Notes: generated by a model not told the origin, from the letters alone. Shown: positions 12,331-25,130, counted from the stretch's first letter. The stretch: 64,000 nucleotides of DNA from Dastarcus helophoroides (GCA_028583605.1 CM053337.1:12755764-12819763); one strand, 5' to 3'. Numbers and translations: made by a program.

Positions 12331-14640
12331 CAAAAAAATCCAAAACTCTTGCAAAGGGCACAATTTTGAAATAAGTTGAAACTTTAGAAAAAGGAGTAAA
12401 TATCCAAAATTGTACGCAGAACTTTGAGAAAAAATTGAAAATTTCTCAAAAAGAGTAGGAATTTGGAAATAAGTTTGAAAAAAATCAAAACCACTGGAAA
12501 AATTAAGTCAAAAATGTTGAGAAAAGTAGGAAACTAAAATTATAACCTCAAATTTTGAGAAAAAATTTCAAATTTCTCAAAAAAATGGGGATTTGGAAGA
12601 TAGGTTTGAACAAAAATCACAAATCCCTAGAAAAAACACAATTGGTTCAAAAATTTTGAAAAAAGTAAAAAAACTAGAATTATAACCTCAAATTGTGAGA
12701 AAAAATTCAAAATTTCTCAAAGAAATGGGGATTTGGAAGAAAGTTTGTCAAAAAATCAAAACTACTACAAAAAAGCCCAAGTAAGTCAAAAGCTTTGAAA
12801 AAAGTAAAAATCCAAAGTTATAACCTCAAATTTTGAGAAAAATTTCTCAAAAAAGAGGGAATTTTAAACCAAGTTTGAAAAAAAAATCAAAACCACTAGA
12901 AAAAAGTACAATTACGTCAAAAAGTTTGAAAAAATAAACAACTGAAATTATAACCTCAAATTTTGAGAGAAAATTCAAAAAAATGAGAAATTCGATGAAA
13001 GTTTGAAAAAAACTCAAAACGACTAGAAAATAGCACAATTAGGTAAAAAATTTTGAAAAAAGTAAAAAATCAAAATTATAACCTCAAATTTTTAGAAAAA
13101 AAATCAAAATTTTTCAAAAAAAGTAAGAATTTTGAAATAAATTTAAAAAAAACATCAAAAACACTAGAAAATAGCATAATTAAGTCAAAAATTTTGAAAA
13201 AAGTAGAAAACTAAAATTATAACCTCAAAATTTGAGAAAAAATTCAAAATTTCTGAAAAAAATGGGGATTTGGAAGAAAGTTTGACAAAAAATCAAAACT
13301 ACTATAAAAAAGCCCAAATAAGTCGGAAGCTTTGAAAAAAGTAAAAATCCAAAATTATAACCTCAAATTTTGAGAAAAATTTCTCAAAAAAAGTGGGAAT
13401 TTTGAACCAAGTTTAAAAAATAAAATCAAAACCACTGGAAAAAGTACAACTAGCGTCAAAAATTTTGAAAAAAATAAAAAACTAAAATTATAACCTCAAA
13501 TTTTGAGAGAAAACTCAAAATTTCTCAAAAAAAATGAGAATTTCGAAGAGTTTGAAAAAAACTCAAAACCACTAGAAAGTAGCCCAATTGAATAAAAAAA
13601 ATTTCGAAAAAAGTGAAAAAATCAAAATTATAACCTCAAATTTTGAGAAAAAATTCAAAATTTATCAAAAAAAAAGTAGAAATTTAGAAATAGGTTTGAA
13701 AAAAGATCAAAACCAATTAAAATTAGCAAAATTAATGTCAAAAATTTTGAAATGAGTAAAAAACTAAAATTATAACCTCACATTTTGAGAAAATATTCAC
13801 AATTTCTCAAAAAAAAAGTATGAATTTTGAACCAAGTTTGAAAAAAATTTAAAACCACTAGAGAAAAGTACCATTACGTCAAAAACTTTGAAAAAAATAA
13901 AAAACCAAAATTATAACCTCAAATGTTGAGAGAAAACTCAAAATTTCTCAAAAAAGTGAGAATTTCGTTGAAAGTTTGAGAAAAAAAACTCAAAACGACT
14001 AGAAAATAGCACAATTAGGTAAAAAATTTTGAATAAAGTAAAAAATCCAAATTATAACCTCAAATTTTTAGAAAAAAATCAAAATTTTTTAAAAAAGTAA
14101 GAATTTTGAAATAACTTTAAAAAAACATCAAAATCACTAGAAAAATAGCATAATTAAGTCAAAAATTTTGAAAAAAGTAAAAAACTAAAATTATAACCTC
14201 AAATTTTGAGAAAAAATTCAAAATTTCTTAAAAAAGTGAGAATTTGGAAATAAATTTGAAAAAAACATCAAAACTACTATAAAAAAGCCAAATTAAGTCA
14301 AAAGCGCTCAGAAAAAGTAAAAATCCAAAATTATAACCTCAAATTTTACGAAAAATGTCTTAAAAAAGTGGGAATTTTGAACCAAGTTTAAAAAATAAAA
14401 TCAAAACCACTTAAAAAGAGAACAACTACGTCAAAAATAAAAAAAAAATGAAAAACTAAAATTATAACCTCAAATTTTGAGAGAAAACTCAAAATTTCTC
14501 AAAAAAGTGAGAATTTCGAAGAGAGTTTGAAAAAACTCAAAACCACCAGAAAACAGCATAATTAAGTCAAAAATTTTGAAAAAAATAAAAAACTGGAATT
14601 ATAACCTCAAATTTTAAAAAAAAATTCCAAATTTCGAAAA
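12331..14640. repeat. A-rich tandem array, ~140-bp units
   Basis: About sixteen copies of TTATAACCTCAAATTTTGAG lie at about 12540, 12674, 12814, 12948, 13077, 13217 and on to 14600. Between them are AAGTTTGAAAAAAA, CAAAACCACTAGAAAA and GTCAAAAATTTTGAAAAAAG blocks. The first units run straight on from the 231-bp array. Confidence 0.88.
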
Positions 14641-15130
14641 GAAAACGAAATTTAAAAAATCGGTACAAATTTTTTAAATTTTTTAGAAAAAAAAATTAAT
14701 TAAAAATGATAAGAAAAAATCGAAACTTTGGAAAAAAAATTGGGAGTTAATAAAAACATTTTCTCGAAATTTTAAGTTAAAAGCAGAAATGGTAGGGAAA
14801 AAATAAAGATTTCGACAAACATGTTCGACATGAAACGCGAATTCGGAGAAAAAAAATGGAACTTTCGAAAAAAAAATGAATATTTTTTGAATACGTCAAA
14901 ACTTTTAAAAGTCGAAAATAAAAGCAATTGAAAGTGTATACCTACAAGCTTAAGAAAAAAGACGAAACTTTGAAATGAAGTCAACATTTCGCAAAATAGG
15001 TAAATATTTCTAAAAGAAAAAGTCAACATTTCTAAAAGAAAGTCAACATTTCGAAAAATAGTCGTAATTTAGACATTTCCGAATTTAAATTCCAAATGTC
15101 AAAAAAAAGTAGAAAAGAACCTGAAAATGA
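14641..15130. repeat. A-rich low-complexity transition
   Basis: Diverged purine-rich DNA with recurrent CGAAAAAA and GTCAACATTTCTAAAAGAAA blocks, apparently the decayed end of the preceding array. Confidence 0.6.
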
Positions 15131-17254
15131 ATAGAAAGTCAAAATTATTATTACTAATCAAACGTCAACATTTAAAAAAGTGGTTTACTAAAAGCGAGCA
15201 ATCAAACTTTTCGACTGGACCTCGTACACAACAAACTTTTTTATACATCCTGGTATTCGGGCGCCAACTTCCATACCGAAGTATATTTAAAAGAGTTGCC
15301 TTACACGGGGGCATCCTGTATGTATGTAATTAAACGCTCGTGGATTCTCCACATGGTCAAGGGGGCCACCCAAGAGGCCGAATATCATCGCATTTGTCAA
15401 GTGACGCGCCAACCCAATACCTCCGCTACTGATCTGCATTTTTCACATAACTTCCACAGTGGTCTGCTTTTGTCACATCGCGACATCATTAGGACCAACC
15501 GGAATCCATCACGATCGTTATCTGCCTCTTGTAAATGAAAGCGGAGAAAAAAACAGTCGCAGCACACCTCGATGGAAATCCGTAGAAGCATAAGTGAGGT
15601 TATGTTTTAAGCGGATTTTACTCGCAAAAACATTTGATTTTATAATAAAACATGTTAACTGAAAATGTTGATATAGTGGCTACTTTAAACAAGATTTTTG
15701 AAGTCCAAACTCGAAAATTCTACTCTATTTGACATAAAAACTAAAAATCTCGACTTGAGGTCGACTGCAACTGTCAAGTCGAATAATAAAACAGAATCCT
15801 TAAAACCTCAAGGTTAATGTAGGAGACATTTTCAGATCAAACTTAAATTCTGAGAATTTGAAATTGTCGAGTTTAGATTTGACGTTCCATTAACCAGTTA
15901 TTAAAAAAACGATTAGGTTAGTTTCAATTTGTTGAAGTTTTAACGAAACCGAAAAAAATTTCACTTACTGATTTATCGATGTACAAGTTGATCACAGTCT
16001 ACCAATCTGGCGCACAAATAACACTTCACTTTCCACTTCTAAATAGAGTTAACAAGTCAATAGTACAAAGTTAACAAAAATGCTGTCTTCAAACCTGTCT
16101 CGAATTCTGGCCAAATAACCTAACCAAAAACAAACCAACGTCATCGATGTTGGGTTTAAACCAGGGAGAATTTGTATTAGCCACATTCTTGACCACCGAT
16201 TTTCACATGACTGAATGCCCGAATGGAAAACACTCGCTTTTCACTACCGAAATTTTTGAATTATTCGCTTTCCATTTGAGCGAAAACATGATCGGAAACT
16301 TCAGCGATGGAAAACACGATCGGAAACTTCAGCGGTCGAAAACACGAAATACGCGCACTAAAACACCTCAAGTGCTTGCGATATCCCGAAATTGTGGGGC
16401 AACACGGAGCCCCCTTTCGAACATGACTCAAAGATTAAGTTGCAGTACGCACATTATAACTATTTGAAGGTATTCTCTGCATTATAAGACGTCTCATATT
16501 ATGACATTTACAGCTTAGCCATAGAGTTAGGCTCTATGCTCCATGGCTCAGACCATTCTATGGTTTCCAAATTCTTTGGGTCGCATGAAGTGATTCAACC
16601 GATCGGATACATACGCACCACGTCGGTGCGTAGAGAAAGCCTCAATTTGATATGATCTTTGTCGAAATATCAATATCTGTCATTTCTTTGCATGGTTTCT
16701 GCTTTATCGGCTCGACTTTTAATTACACGATTTCGATTAATTATCAATATTCGATTAATTATTAATCGAAATTCGTGCAAAGACAAAGTAAAATATGGGT
16801 GCCGCGTAAATATTTAAGAATTTTTGATGCAGTCTCCGTTGATACTTCGTGAATTACAAAATTTAACAGCCAAATATCAATCTGTTGCACAAATTTTGCG
16901 CTAATGTTGTGAAACCTAACCTAAACTCAAAGTGTCTTCTACTTGATAAATACCGTGATTTGGAAGTTTTTTGCTTGTGTTGAGGCTAGTGAACGTTTGG
17001 TCGTGGTTTCTAACGTGATTTTTTTTTAAAATTACCGTGATTCATAAGTTTTTCCTTGTGCTAAGCCTAGTGAACGTTTGATCGTGATTTCTGACGTGAA
17101 GTTTTCGTGAAATTTGCCTCCGTTCTTTCAAACTTGACTCAGCGTATGACTTATTTTGTGCAAATTTGAATAAATAACGCCCCATATTTTACCACATAAT
17201 TTTCCAAGTGTAAACGAACTAATTAATTAGAAATTCTGGGACCGAAATTCTAAA
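15131..17254. other. single-copy DNA, no recognisable gene
   Basis: GC-richer patches at 15200-15600 and 16140-16450 stand out from AT-rich flanks. The longest frame (16147-16467, 106 codons) has no recognisable similarity. Around 16730-16770 there is a nested ATTAATCGAT-type palindrome. Two ~90-bp copies of a TAGTGAACGTTTG block lie at about 16950-17110. Confidence 0.4.
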
Positions 17255-17441
17255 GGTACGTTTACACTAGACTCTATTCCGTATATTTCTCTCAGAGATA
17301 AAATTATATTAATTTAACCATCCCGAGAGAATCAATCAGAGATTTATTAACACAGCACACACTTGACAGAAAATGTTCTATTTATTTTATCTCATTGTCA
17401 GTCAGAAATGTACGGAATAAAATGTCTAGTGTAACCGTACC
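17255..17441. mobile_element. MITE with ~30-bp terminal inverted repeats (family M1)
   Basis: The left end GGTACGTTTACACTAGAC and the right end (reverse complement GGTACGGTTACACTAGAC) continue into CTATTCCGTA/TTATTCCGTA. It is 187 bp with no coding capacity. Related copies are at 35994-36945 (with an LTR inserted) and, partial, at about 19545-19675. The superfamily is not clear; no confident target duplication was seen. Confidence 0.75.
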
Positions 17442-17469
17442 GTAACATTCAGCTTTGTTACTAAACGAA

Positions 17470-17696
17470 AATCAAAGACTGCGGAAACTTGTGACGTGGC
17501 AGCCAAAGCTCCACAGAATTATGCGATTTACTCTGTGCTTAACCTCAAACTGGATTCGACGCCATCGGATGCTTTCGCGCCTCTTCGGAGCGCTAAGCTA
17601 ATGCTGCGCCGAAGGCGGTTTTTGTTCGCGCAAAATTGCGAAGGCACGCGACCGCAGCCATATTGTCTTTTAGAAGTTTTTTAGTGAAAAGTGCGA
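17470..17696 (+). promoter_or_regulatory. GC-rich candidate promoter/5' exon
   Basis: A GC-rich, single-copy block with CGCGCAAAATTGCG and GCAGCCATATTG leads into GTGAAAAGTGCGAGTG, which resembles arthropod 5' UTR sequence. It abuts the 161-bp repeat whose units end in splice-donor-like sites. No ATG-led conserved frame is seen, so a non-coding first exon is one reading. It may instead be a repeat-derived GC island. Confidence 0.25.
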
Positions 17697-18178
17697 GTGA
17701 TCTTTGCCGTTATCAGCCGAAAATGCGTGGAAAATCTCGGAAATTTTGTCCGGTGCGATGTTCGGAACGTGAGTTAAGTGTTCGTGGACAGTTGTGAACG
17801 ATTTTTGGACATGTATCGGATGATCGCTGTTGGAAACCGTTGGCGACAATTCGGTGAGTGATTTTAGCCGTTATCGCCGAAAATGCGTGGAAAATTTCGG
17901 AAATCGAGTCCGGTGCGATGTTCGGAACGTAAGTTAAGTGTTTGTGGACAGTTGTGAACGATTTTTGGACATGTATCGGATGATCGCTGTTGGAAACCGT
18001 TGGCGACAATTCGGTGAGTGATTTTAGCCGTTATCGCCGAAAATGCGTGGAAAATTTCGGAAATCGAGTCCGGTGCGATGTTCGGAACGTAAGTTAAGTG
18101 TTTGTGGACAGTTGTGAAACGATTTTTGGACATGTATCGGATGATCGCTGTTGGAAACCGTTGGCGACAATTCGGTGA
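17697..18178 (+). repeat. tandem repeat, 161 bp x 3, each ending in a donor-like site
   Basis: Three near-identical units start with GTGAT.TT.GCCGTTATC. Each unit end reads TTCG|GTGAGTGATT, a strong 5' splice site match, at about 17854, 18014 and 18175. Minus-strand frames across it are periodic by-products. Confidence 0.9.
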
Positions 18179-18385
18179 GTGATTTTTCAAATTTTGCATG
18201 GTTTTTCCATTAAAAGTGTGGCCGGGAATTTGTTATAATTATGGGGGTTTGCAGATTTGTGACCTTCGGGGATATTAAACTTCAATTTTTATTCAAAGAT
18301 CAATTTTAATGTCGCTTAGTGTCGTTGTACAGGGGAACTTTGAAAAGTAATCCGCCATATTTGTATTACGTGTTACTGGGAGAAT

Positions 18386-18683
18386 CATATATGTAATATT
18401 TCTATATGGCGTGTTTTGTCTTTTCGATTGTGTTAAAAAGGCGCGATGGATATATATGTTTGTCTTTTTCGAGGACAGAATTTATTAACCAATCCCGCTT
18501 CTCGTCAGTTATTGTTGTCATTCTTTTATTAGTGTTCCCGCCATCTTGTCATCTGTTCTCGCTATAAATGAATGAATGCTTGTCCTTGAAAGAGTACGAC
18601 ATATACTTTCATCTCATCTTTTTGACAAAGCATTTTGTAGTGGCGATTATACACAACACGCCATATAGATGTTTACATATATG
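18386..18683. mobile_element. MITE with exact 8-bp target duplication (hAT/P type)
   Basis: The element is flanked by GGGAGAAT at 18378-18385 and 18684-18691. The ends are inverted repeats beginning CATATATGTAA and including CTATATGGCGTGTT (about 37 bp with one small gap). An 8-bp duplication fits the hAT or P superfamilies. The 298-bp interior has no frame of note. Confidence 0.85.
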
Positions 18684-19189
18684 GGGAGAATGAACAAGTG
18701 GACCCGCAAGCTGTGACTTTATTTGGGCCTTTACGAATTTGAATATAACCTAATATTTAAAAATGCTTCCAAACAAACGTAAATTTTCTTCATTTTAAAA
18801 CAATTACACAAATTTTGACCACATTAATGGTTTCCTATCATTATGTAGTATTGATTTTCACAAAATATTATCTTTCTACTATCTCTGTTAATTTTCAATG
18901 AGAGTGAAAGTAAAGTAGGGTTATGTAATTGTTTCAATCTTGTTTTCAGATTTAAAGCTATTTTTTCTGTTATGCTTTTAATTTAATTGGTGACTAGTAA
19001 GAGTTTAGTAGTCATTTTTCATAATTTCTGAGTTCAAGAATAAATTTTTCAACTTCTTGTTACCCAGGCAACCGGGTTTGTCTGGAACGTTGTGACTTGC
19101 GGAGTCAGTTGCTTCAATTTTTGTTTAAAGATCATTTTTGTTCTTTTAACGTCATTGTACAGGAAAGGTTTGAAAAGTAATCAGCCATA

Positions 19190-19322
19190 TTTCTATCTCT
19201 CTGAAGATGATAGCTTGGCTGTCGAAACGCATTAGTTGTGTTTTTAATCTTTTGGTTTCAAGGGACAAGATTTGTATTTCAATTTTTGAAGATAACCAAG
19301 GACCAGTCCGTTACAACAAAAT
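19190..19322 (+). mobile_element. hammerhead-like short element, family H3, copy 1
   Basis: This insertion sits between GCCATATTT and GTCTCACGTGTTACTG of the host repeat. It starts ATCTCT followed by CTGAAGA (19201-19207), then stem II GATAGC/GCTGTC with a TTG loop, then GAAAC (19224-19228). It continues with GGTTTCAAGGGACAAG and ends at GACCAGTCCGTTACAACAAAA. It is about 130 bp with no coding capacity. In this copy the stem I 3' strand and the stem III hexamer are mutated. Confidence 0.7.
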
Positions 19323-19520
19323 TTGTCTCACGTGTTACTGAGGCGATTTTAAGTGCTTCAAATGTGATGAATGGTAAGAAATCGCTTTAATTTTTGTTCA
19401 GAGAACATTTTTACTTGCTTAGCGTCGTTGTACGGGGGATGTTTGAAAAGTAATCGACCAAATATTTACACTACATATTACTGGGGCGATTTTAGGTGCT
19501 GTAAATCCTTTTATAAATGA

Positions 19521-21002
19521 CAACAAATTGTTATAAGAGAGTTATTTACACAGCTGAGAGACTCGGATAGCTTCTCCCAGGATAGTTGACACTTACGTCA
19601 GAGAAAAATATATTTTATGTCAGAGAGAAATGCAGAGAATGATGTGTCTAGCATAAACACACCCTTAACTGTTTGCTATTTCACGAAACTGTAACCACCG
19701 TCATTATACAGGGTCTACTCAAGAAATAATTTTGCTTGAATTCAGTTTCGTATTTGCGATCATATTTTTATAATTTTTCGTCATGATTTTGATAAATTAC
19801 CCCAAGATAAAATTCCATACGCTTACTATTAATAGCCTACGTTGATATGGTGTTAAAGTTCCATTTCAATCGGACGTTCGACGATGTGAAATTAATATTA
19901 CAGTATAAAAAGTCGTACAAGTGACAGCTCTCATAAATTACATCGCGATAACACTCACACAAGCGAAATGTTTCAATCTCCATTATAAAACACGCGAAAG
20001 GTTTTTAAAGGTGCTCGAGATAAAAACCCTCATTTTATTAAATAATGAATCAGAAAAAATATTCTCACGAGACGCCGTTAATAATAAATTTAGATACGCC
20101 CTCTCACTTTTTTTCAGTTAAAAATGTGAAAATTGATTAATTTGGTGAAGTCAGCTTTTTATTCTTATTCGTGACATGCTACACATGACAAGTGCCGATT
20201 GTTTTACTATTATCTTTTCAAATGGAGTTGTATATGTAACCAACTGCGATTGTGATTGTAATTCATTTTTAAATAAATTAATGAATTCAAAACTTTGAAA
20301 TATTTTAGGAGATTGGCACTGGAACACAGTTTTGACATGTCTCCGGCGCATCCACCATACATTCTTTACTGGGAATTTCCCAATTATTAAACCAACCTTT
20401 CGTATCGGCTTCCGGAAAACCAATTCCGATCGAAATGAAGGGTTAAATTAAATTTTTTGACAATGATTCAAAAATCATTAAGACGATGAAGCTTTCATAG
20501 AACTTTCATTATTTAACTGTTTTTATTTCTCCAACTGTCTGCCTCGTTTAAAACTTAATGCAGAAAAATTATCTTTCGCATTCTGCGCCATAAAATCCAA
20601 TTTGCAAGTCGAAATAAAAACTTTATAAATCGGTCGCATACATCTTCCGAGGCATGCCGGACATTTCTGCCTCTTCGTCATTAATTATCGAAATCTAGTA
20701 GCGTTTTCTAACGTCAAAATGATATACGAGCATAATTAATTCGTATATAATGAGGACCGCACAGGCAACACAAAAAAAGCCAGAGGATTACCTGGCGGAC
20801 AAAAGGTCCGAACTTATGTGTCGTGAAAGGCAAAAAGTTAAACGTTGCGAAGCCACACCAGCAACTGAGGAGCGCAATAAGTTCTTTCTTGTCCAATATA
20901 TTTATATTCATGTGATAATTTGGACCCTTACTTGTCACTGAAAGTTTTATAATGCAACTTACATGCAAGTAGAATGCGACCTTGATTCAATATGCAACCC
21001 TC
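19521..21002. other. mostly single-copy DNA; partial M1 MITE
   Basis: About 19545-19675 holds a partial copy of MITE family M1 (TGTGTCTAGCATAAACACACCC end). The rest is AT-rich with a modestly GC-richer stretch near 20640-20880. No gene was recognised. Confidence 0.4.
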
Positions 21003-21047
21003 CTCAAGTGTTTGTATTCACTCCTCCAGTGAATACAAACACTTGAG
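21003..21047. repeat. perfect 20-bp inverted repeat with 5-nt loop
   Basis: The left arm CTCAAGTGTTTGTATTCACT (21003-21022) and its exact complement (21028-21047) are separated by CCTCC. Transcribed RNA would form a flawless short hairpin. No flanking copy of the arm was seen elsewhere in the window. Confidence 0.9.
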
Positions 21048-21247
21048 TCACAAACGCTTAGCAAGTGATCTCTCTCTGGAAAAGCCCAGAGAATTGGATT
21101 CTAATGCATATTTCATTCTATTGGTAATTGAGACTTATTGGAATTTCTTTTACGGTTTCTTTTACGGAGCAGTAGGTGGCACTATTTAAAAGTCAGATGG
21201 ACGTCGTCGGTTGATGCTAAAGTTACTTCCCGCAACAGTAATCAGCA

Positions 21248-21365
21248 TTCGAATTGGATATATATAAATGACGAGATCTAATAAGGTCGGTTGGTTCCCA
21301 AATGCTAAACCTGATAAGTGTCCAAACCTATTGGTCTGTGGATTAGATATAATTTACAAACAAGT
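21248..21365 (+). mobile_element. decayed hammerhead-bearing element, family H2
   Basis: GCATTCGAATTGGATATA, TGACGAGATCTAATAAGGTC, GGTTGGTTCCC and CCAAACCTATTGG.CTGTG align with the H2 elements at 43.0-43.16 and 44.23-44.36 kb. The stem II left arm is recognisable, but the GAAA and stem I are lost. Confidence 0.6.
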
Positions 21366-22510
21366 CACCAAGAAAACCTGAAGAGGTTTATGCCCCTTTG
21401 TGCTTAATTCCTCAATTTTCAAGTTGAGAATATTGTCTACGAAAAGTGGGTGTGACATGAATCTGTAGTGATGTAACTTTGGAAATCTAAATTCGCTCTA
21501 AGACGAAAAATTTTTGAATGGAAAGCTCTCTTCTTCATGTTATCTAACGTCGCAATTCATTATCTATTGCATGAAGTGATAATAGCCCAATAAATACGTA
21601 GTTTGATTTGGCTCATAATTTATTTAAAAAAATACGACAAGGTAATTACAGTTTTGTCCTCATTACGCTAACACAATACAAACAAATTTTCGTTTTCGCC
21701 TCGGCCCCTAAAGTGCCTCGAAACATTAATATATGTTTAGATACTTTAACTTGACGTGATGCCCGATAAAACGACCGTGTAAGATAACTCCTTTTTGATA
21801 GTTATTGATCGGAAGTAATTGATTTATGCCTATCGAGAAATGCAAAACATGTTTCTGTAATTGGTATTGACCTAATGTTCTATTATTTACCATATATTGA
21901 AATTTATGGTTATGGGAATAAAATGGGACCATTATTTATTAAATTCGTGCGCTTGTTTTTGTACTCTGATCGTGGAGCCGCCCCCATATTTTGACCAAAT
22001 ATCACCCTCTAATGCCGAACACATTAAAAGTAATTATCCGGAAAACCGAAGCAATAATCGACTTGGAACATGAGAGAGGAAATGAGCTCTGTTTCACAGT
22101 CCGACGATGATTTGTAAAAGATATCCGCGAAGCCTTATTTAGAATGGCAGCAATTACGTCATTACGTTGCTGAGTATCATATTCTTAGCTACCGACGGGG
22201 GGGACGCAAAATGTGTTTTTTGAGCAATTTGGGAAAGACTCGCCGGTCGCCCAATGGAATGACTCGTACGTGGTGTTCATTTAAGATTCCTCTAGAAGTC
22301 GAATATTCGGGAACGAGTAACCTAAATCAATGAATTAGAAATGTTAACGAACTGAGGTCAATAAATTTTAAGTCTTGAAAGCTTAATAGACACTGAGCCA
22401 TGAAAAGGAATGGACTGAGATGGGAGAGTCGGTTAAAATAAGACAGGTTGAGATAAGGTTGAATGAGTTGGAATGGGAATTGGGGAACGTGATTGTTGGT
22501 ATATGATGGG
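21366..22510. other. single-copy AT-rich DNA
   Basis: No gene was recognised. Purine-rich TGAGATGGGA-type sequence from about 22380 grades into the microsatellite. Confidence 0.4.
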
Positions 22511-23050
22511 ATGGGAAGAGATGGGATTATATAAGATGAGATGAGATGAGATGAGATGAGTTGAGTTGAGTTGAGTTGAGTTGAGTTGAGTTGAGTTGAG
22601 TGAGTTGAGATGAGATGAGATGAGATGAGATGAGATGAGATGAGATGAGATGAGATGAGATGAGATGATGAGATGAGATGAGATGAGATGAGATGAGATG
22701 AGATGAGATGAGATGAGATGAGATGAGATGAGATGAGATGAGATGAGATGAGATGAGATGAGATGAGATGAGATGAGATGAGATGAGATGAGATGAGATG
22801 AGATGAGATGAGATGAGATGAGATGAGATGAGATGAGATGAGATGAGATGAGATGAGATGAGATGAGATGAGATGAGATGAGATGAGATGAGATGAGATG
22901 AGATGAGATGAGATGAGATGAGATGAGATGAGATGAGATGAGATGAGATGAGATGAGATGAGATGAGATGAGATGAGATGAGATGAGATGAGAAGAGAAG
23001 AGAAGAGAAGAGATGAGATGAGATGAGATAGAATCGGATGAGGTGAGATG
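22511..23050. repeat. pentanucleotide microsatellite (GATGA)n with (GAGTT)n start
   Basis: About 500 bp of nearly pure AGATG repeats follow about ten TTGAG units; there is a single 2-bp phase slip near 22665 and a short AAGAG patch near 22993. Its purity means it is likely variable between individuals. Confidence 0.97.
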
Positions 23051-25130
23051 ATATGAGATAGGATCAGATGGGATTAGGTTGGATGTGTAGATTCTTCATT
23101 TTAAATGCTAAACTATAAATTGCAGTTTTAATTACAAACCAGATTGTTTGCAGCCTTATACTAACTCAAATTATTCGGTATTCATACGCCCATAATTAAG
23201 CGATCTTTCAAATAATATAACATTTAAGTAAGTATAATAATGACTTTTTTTAATTTTAGCAACGTATCAAAATCATCAATAAATAATAACGATATTTTTC
23301 TCTTTTCCATTTCAGATCATCACACACAAACCACGGTATGCATAACCATGCAAAACTACAATTTCGAAGGCAAATTCTGTTTATGCGCCAGAACAATTCG
23401 CCCAACAGTGCTAGAGCTCGGTCGAGTTACCGAACCGCCCCAACATTGGCCGCATCGTTTTTTTTTTCCACTCGCGATAATGTCCGGCAATTAAACGTGT
23501 CTGGACGGGGCGCGCTAACTGGCGGCCGTTTCGGTAACCGCCGCTGCCTGGTCTCGCTTCTCTCTTTCCACTGGAAACTGGTAGTGTACTTAATGTTTTA
23601 TTTAAATGATGTTGGCGGCATTATAAATCAAGAAGAGGGACCACCCGTGCTGCGACGGTTCGGTCGCGTAACTGGACACCGCCACTAGCGCCAAAAATGT
23701 TAACAAGACACATGACATCTGACTGCCGACCGCCCTTCTGCCCTCTGCGCGGGGAAATAATGCAATTAAAGCGAGCGAGATATTTTATGTCTAGTCGACA
23801 CACTTGTAAAGATTTTTTCATATAAAGTGGAAGGGGTGATGTTTTTAGGTAACAATTTTGTTCGTTGTATATTCTTTGTGTGTATTTGTGCTGTATAATA
23901 TTCAGACTTAATTTAAAAAAATAATTTTTACTTAGAACGTAACGAATATTAAGTGGATGTTCAAAAAATATTTCAGGACAAACATCTTGAGATATCTGAA
24001 TCTATGAGAGAAAAATCAGATGCCGGGGGAATATTCTTAAATCATGTTTACCGAAGACTCCCGTTTTGGCTTCACAGATGTCACAACCGTAGATTTACAT
24101 TTCAATAATCTTCTATGTGTCATAGTATCCTGAAATAACTCCGGTTGTTTGAGCATTGATCATTAATTTTCAATATTTGTTTAGTTTGCTATTCCTGATT
24201 GAGTATTTCTTTGATTGGTTAATTATTTCTATACACTTTAGAGGTTCATTTATTTTTTTTATTCCTGTTTTCTTTTTCGGCAGACCAAAAAAATAGAAAA
24301 ATAAAACCTAAAATAAATGCTCTTATTTTCGCACATCTTTTAGTTTTATGAAAATAATTGCCTAGTTAAATGCAAACATTTCTCATTAGTGACTTCTGTG
24401 ATAACGATAATCGTTTCTATCTCGTTATGAAATCGTGAGACAATGTAAGTATACATTTTTGTTTGTCTTTACTTAGTCTCTGGTCTTTACCGATGTTCAA
24501 CAATTACTTGATTTTTTACAGGTTAACCAGACGAATTTTGTTACCTTCCAAATATATTCATTTTAAACCTATTTGATTGCGTTAACCCACCATCCTCTCA
24601 ACATTGTTTTAAAAACAAACAAAAAGATGCGACAAATTCAATGTAAAACGTAAACCAACGGCCAGTCAAGATTTTAAGCAGAAGTCTGAAATGTTTTTCT
24701 AAAATGAGGCACAACAAGCCCAAGGAGAAAGTGCTAAAAGAAGCTTTTAAAAGCCTTGGTGCAATCAAAAGTTTACGCGACAGCAAAGTACGTCATTCGT
24801 CGCGGCCGAGCGCCATTAAATTAATTTACTTTCGGTCGACCCTCGGGCCAGAAGGGTGCTCGGTATCCCGGATACGATGGTCCGCCGTCTAATGAAAAAA
24901 GGAACGAATTATGCGTGAGAGCATTAATTACGTTTTATTACGTTTTTTATTCGACCTGCAAACATGGCCGCTCGTCGCGTACTTTCGCGATGATTGCGCG
25001 CTCGTGCGAAATTGCCTTAAATCCAGTAATGGGGCGCAATTAAAAAAAAATGGGGCTTTCGTAGATGCCTGGGTGTTCTTGCTAAGCGAGAGATTATGTA
25101 CTATCAAGTAAGTGGTTCTGTAATAAAACA
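23051..25130. promoter_or_regulatory. two GC-rich single-copy islands (candidate control elements)
   Basis: Islands at about 23335-23800 and 24770-25090 contrast with AT-rich flanks. The first contains TGCCCTCTG and ACTTGTAAAGATTTTTT, also found in the duplicated block of the engrailed intron (33.08 and 33.5 kb). The second has several ATTAATTA homeodomain-type cores. Frames of 60-116 codons here show no recognisable protein. Confidence 0.35.

Larger units (their letters stand above)
18270..19520 (+). repeat. diverged three-copy repeat hosting two insertions
   Basis: CTTCAATTTTT.TTCAAAGATCA, GTCGTTGTACAGGGG and TTTGAAAAGTAATC..CCA blocks recur at about 18273, 19110 and 19390. Copy 1 is split by the 8-bp-duplication MITE and copy 2 by a ribozyme-like element at about 19190-19322, which defines both insertions by comparison with copy 3. 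Confidence 0.7.

Noticed and set aside
17713..18199. Repeat-protein gene on the minus strand
   Set aside because: The frames are periodic translations of the 161-bp repeat.
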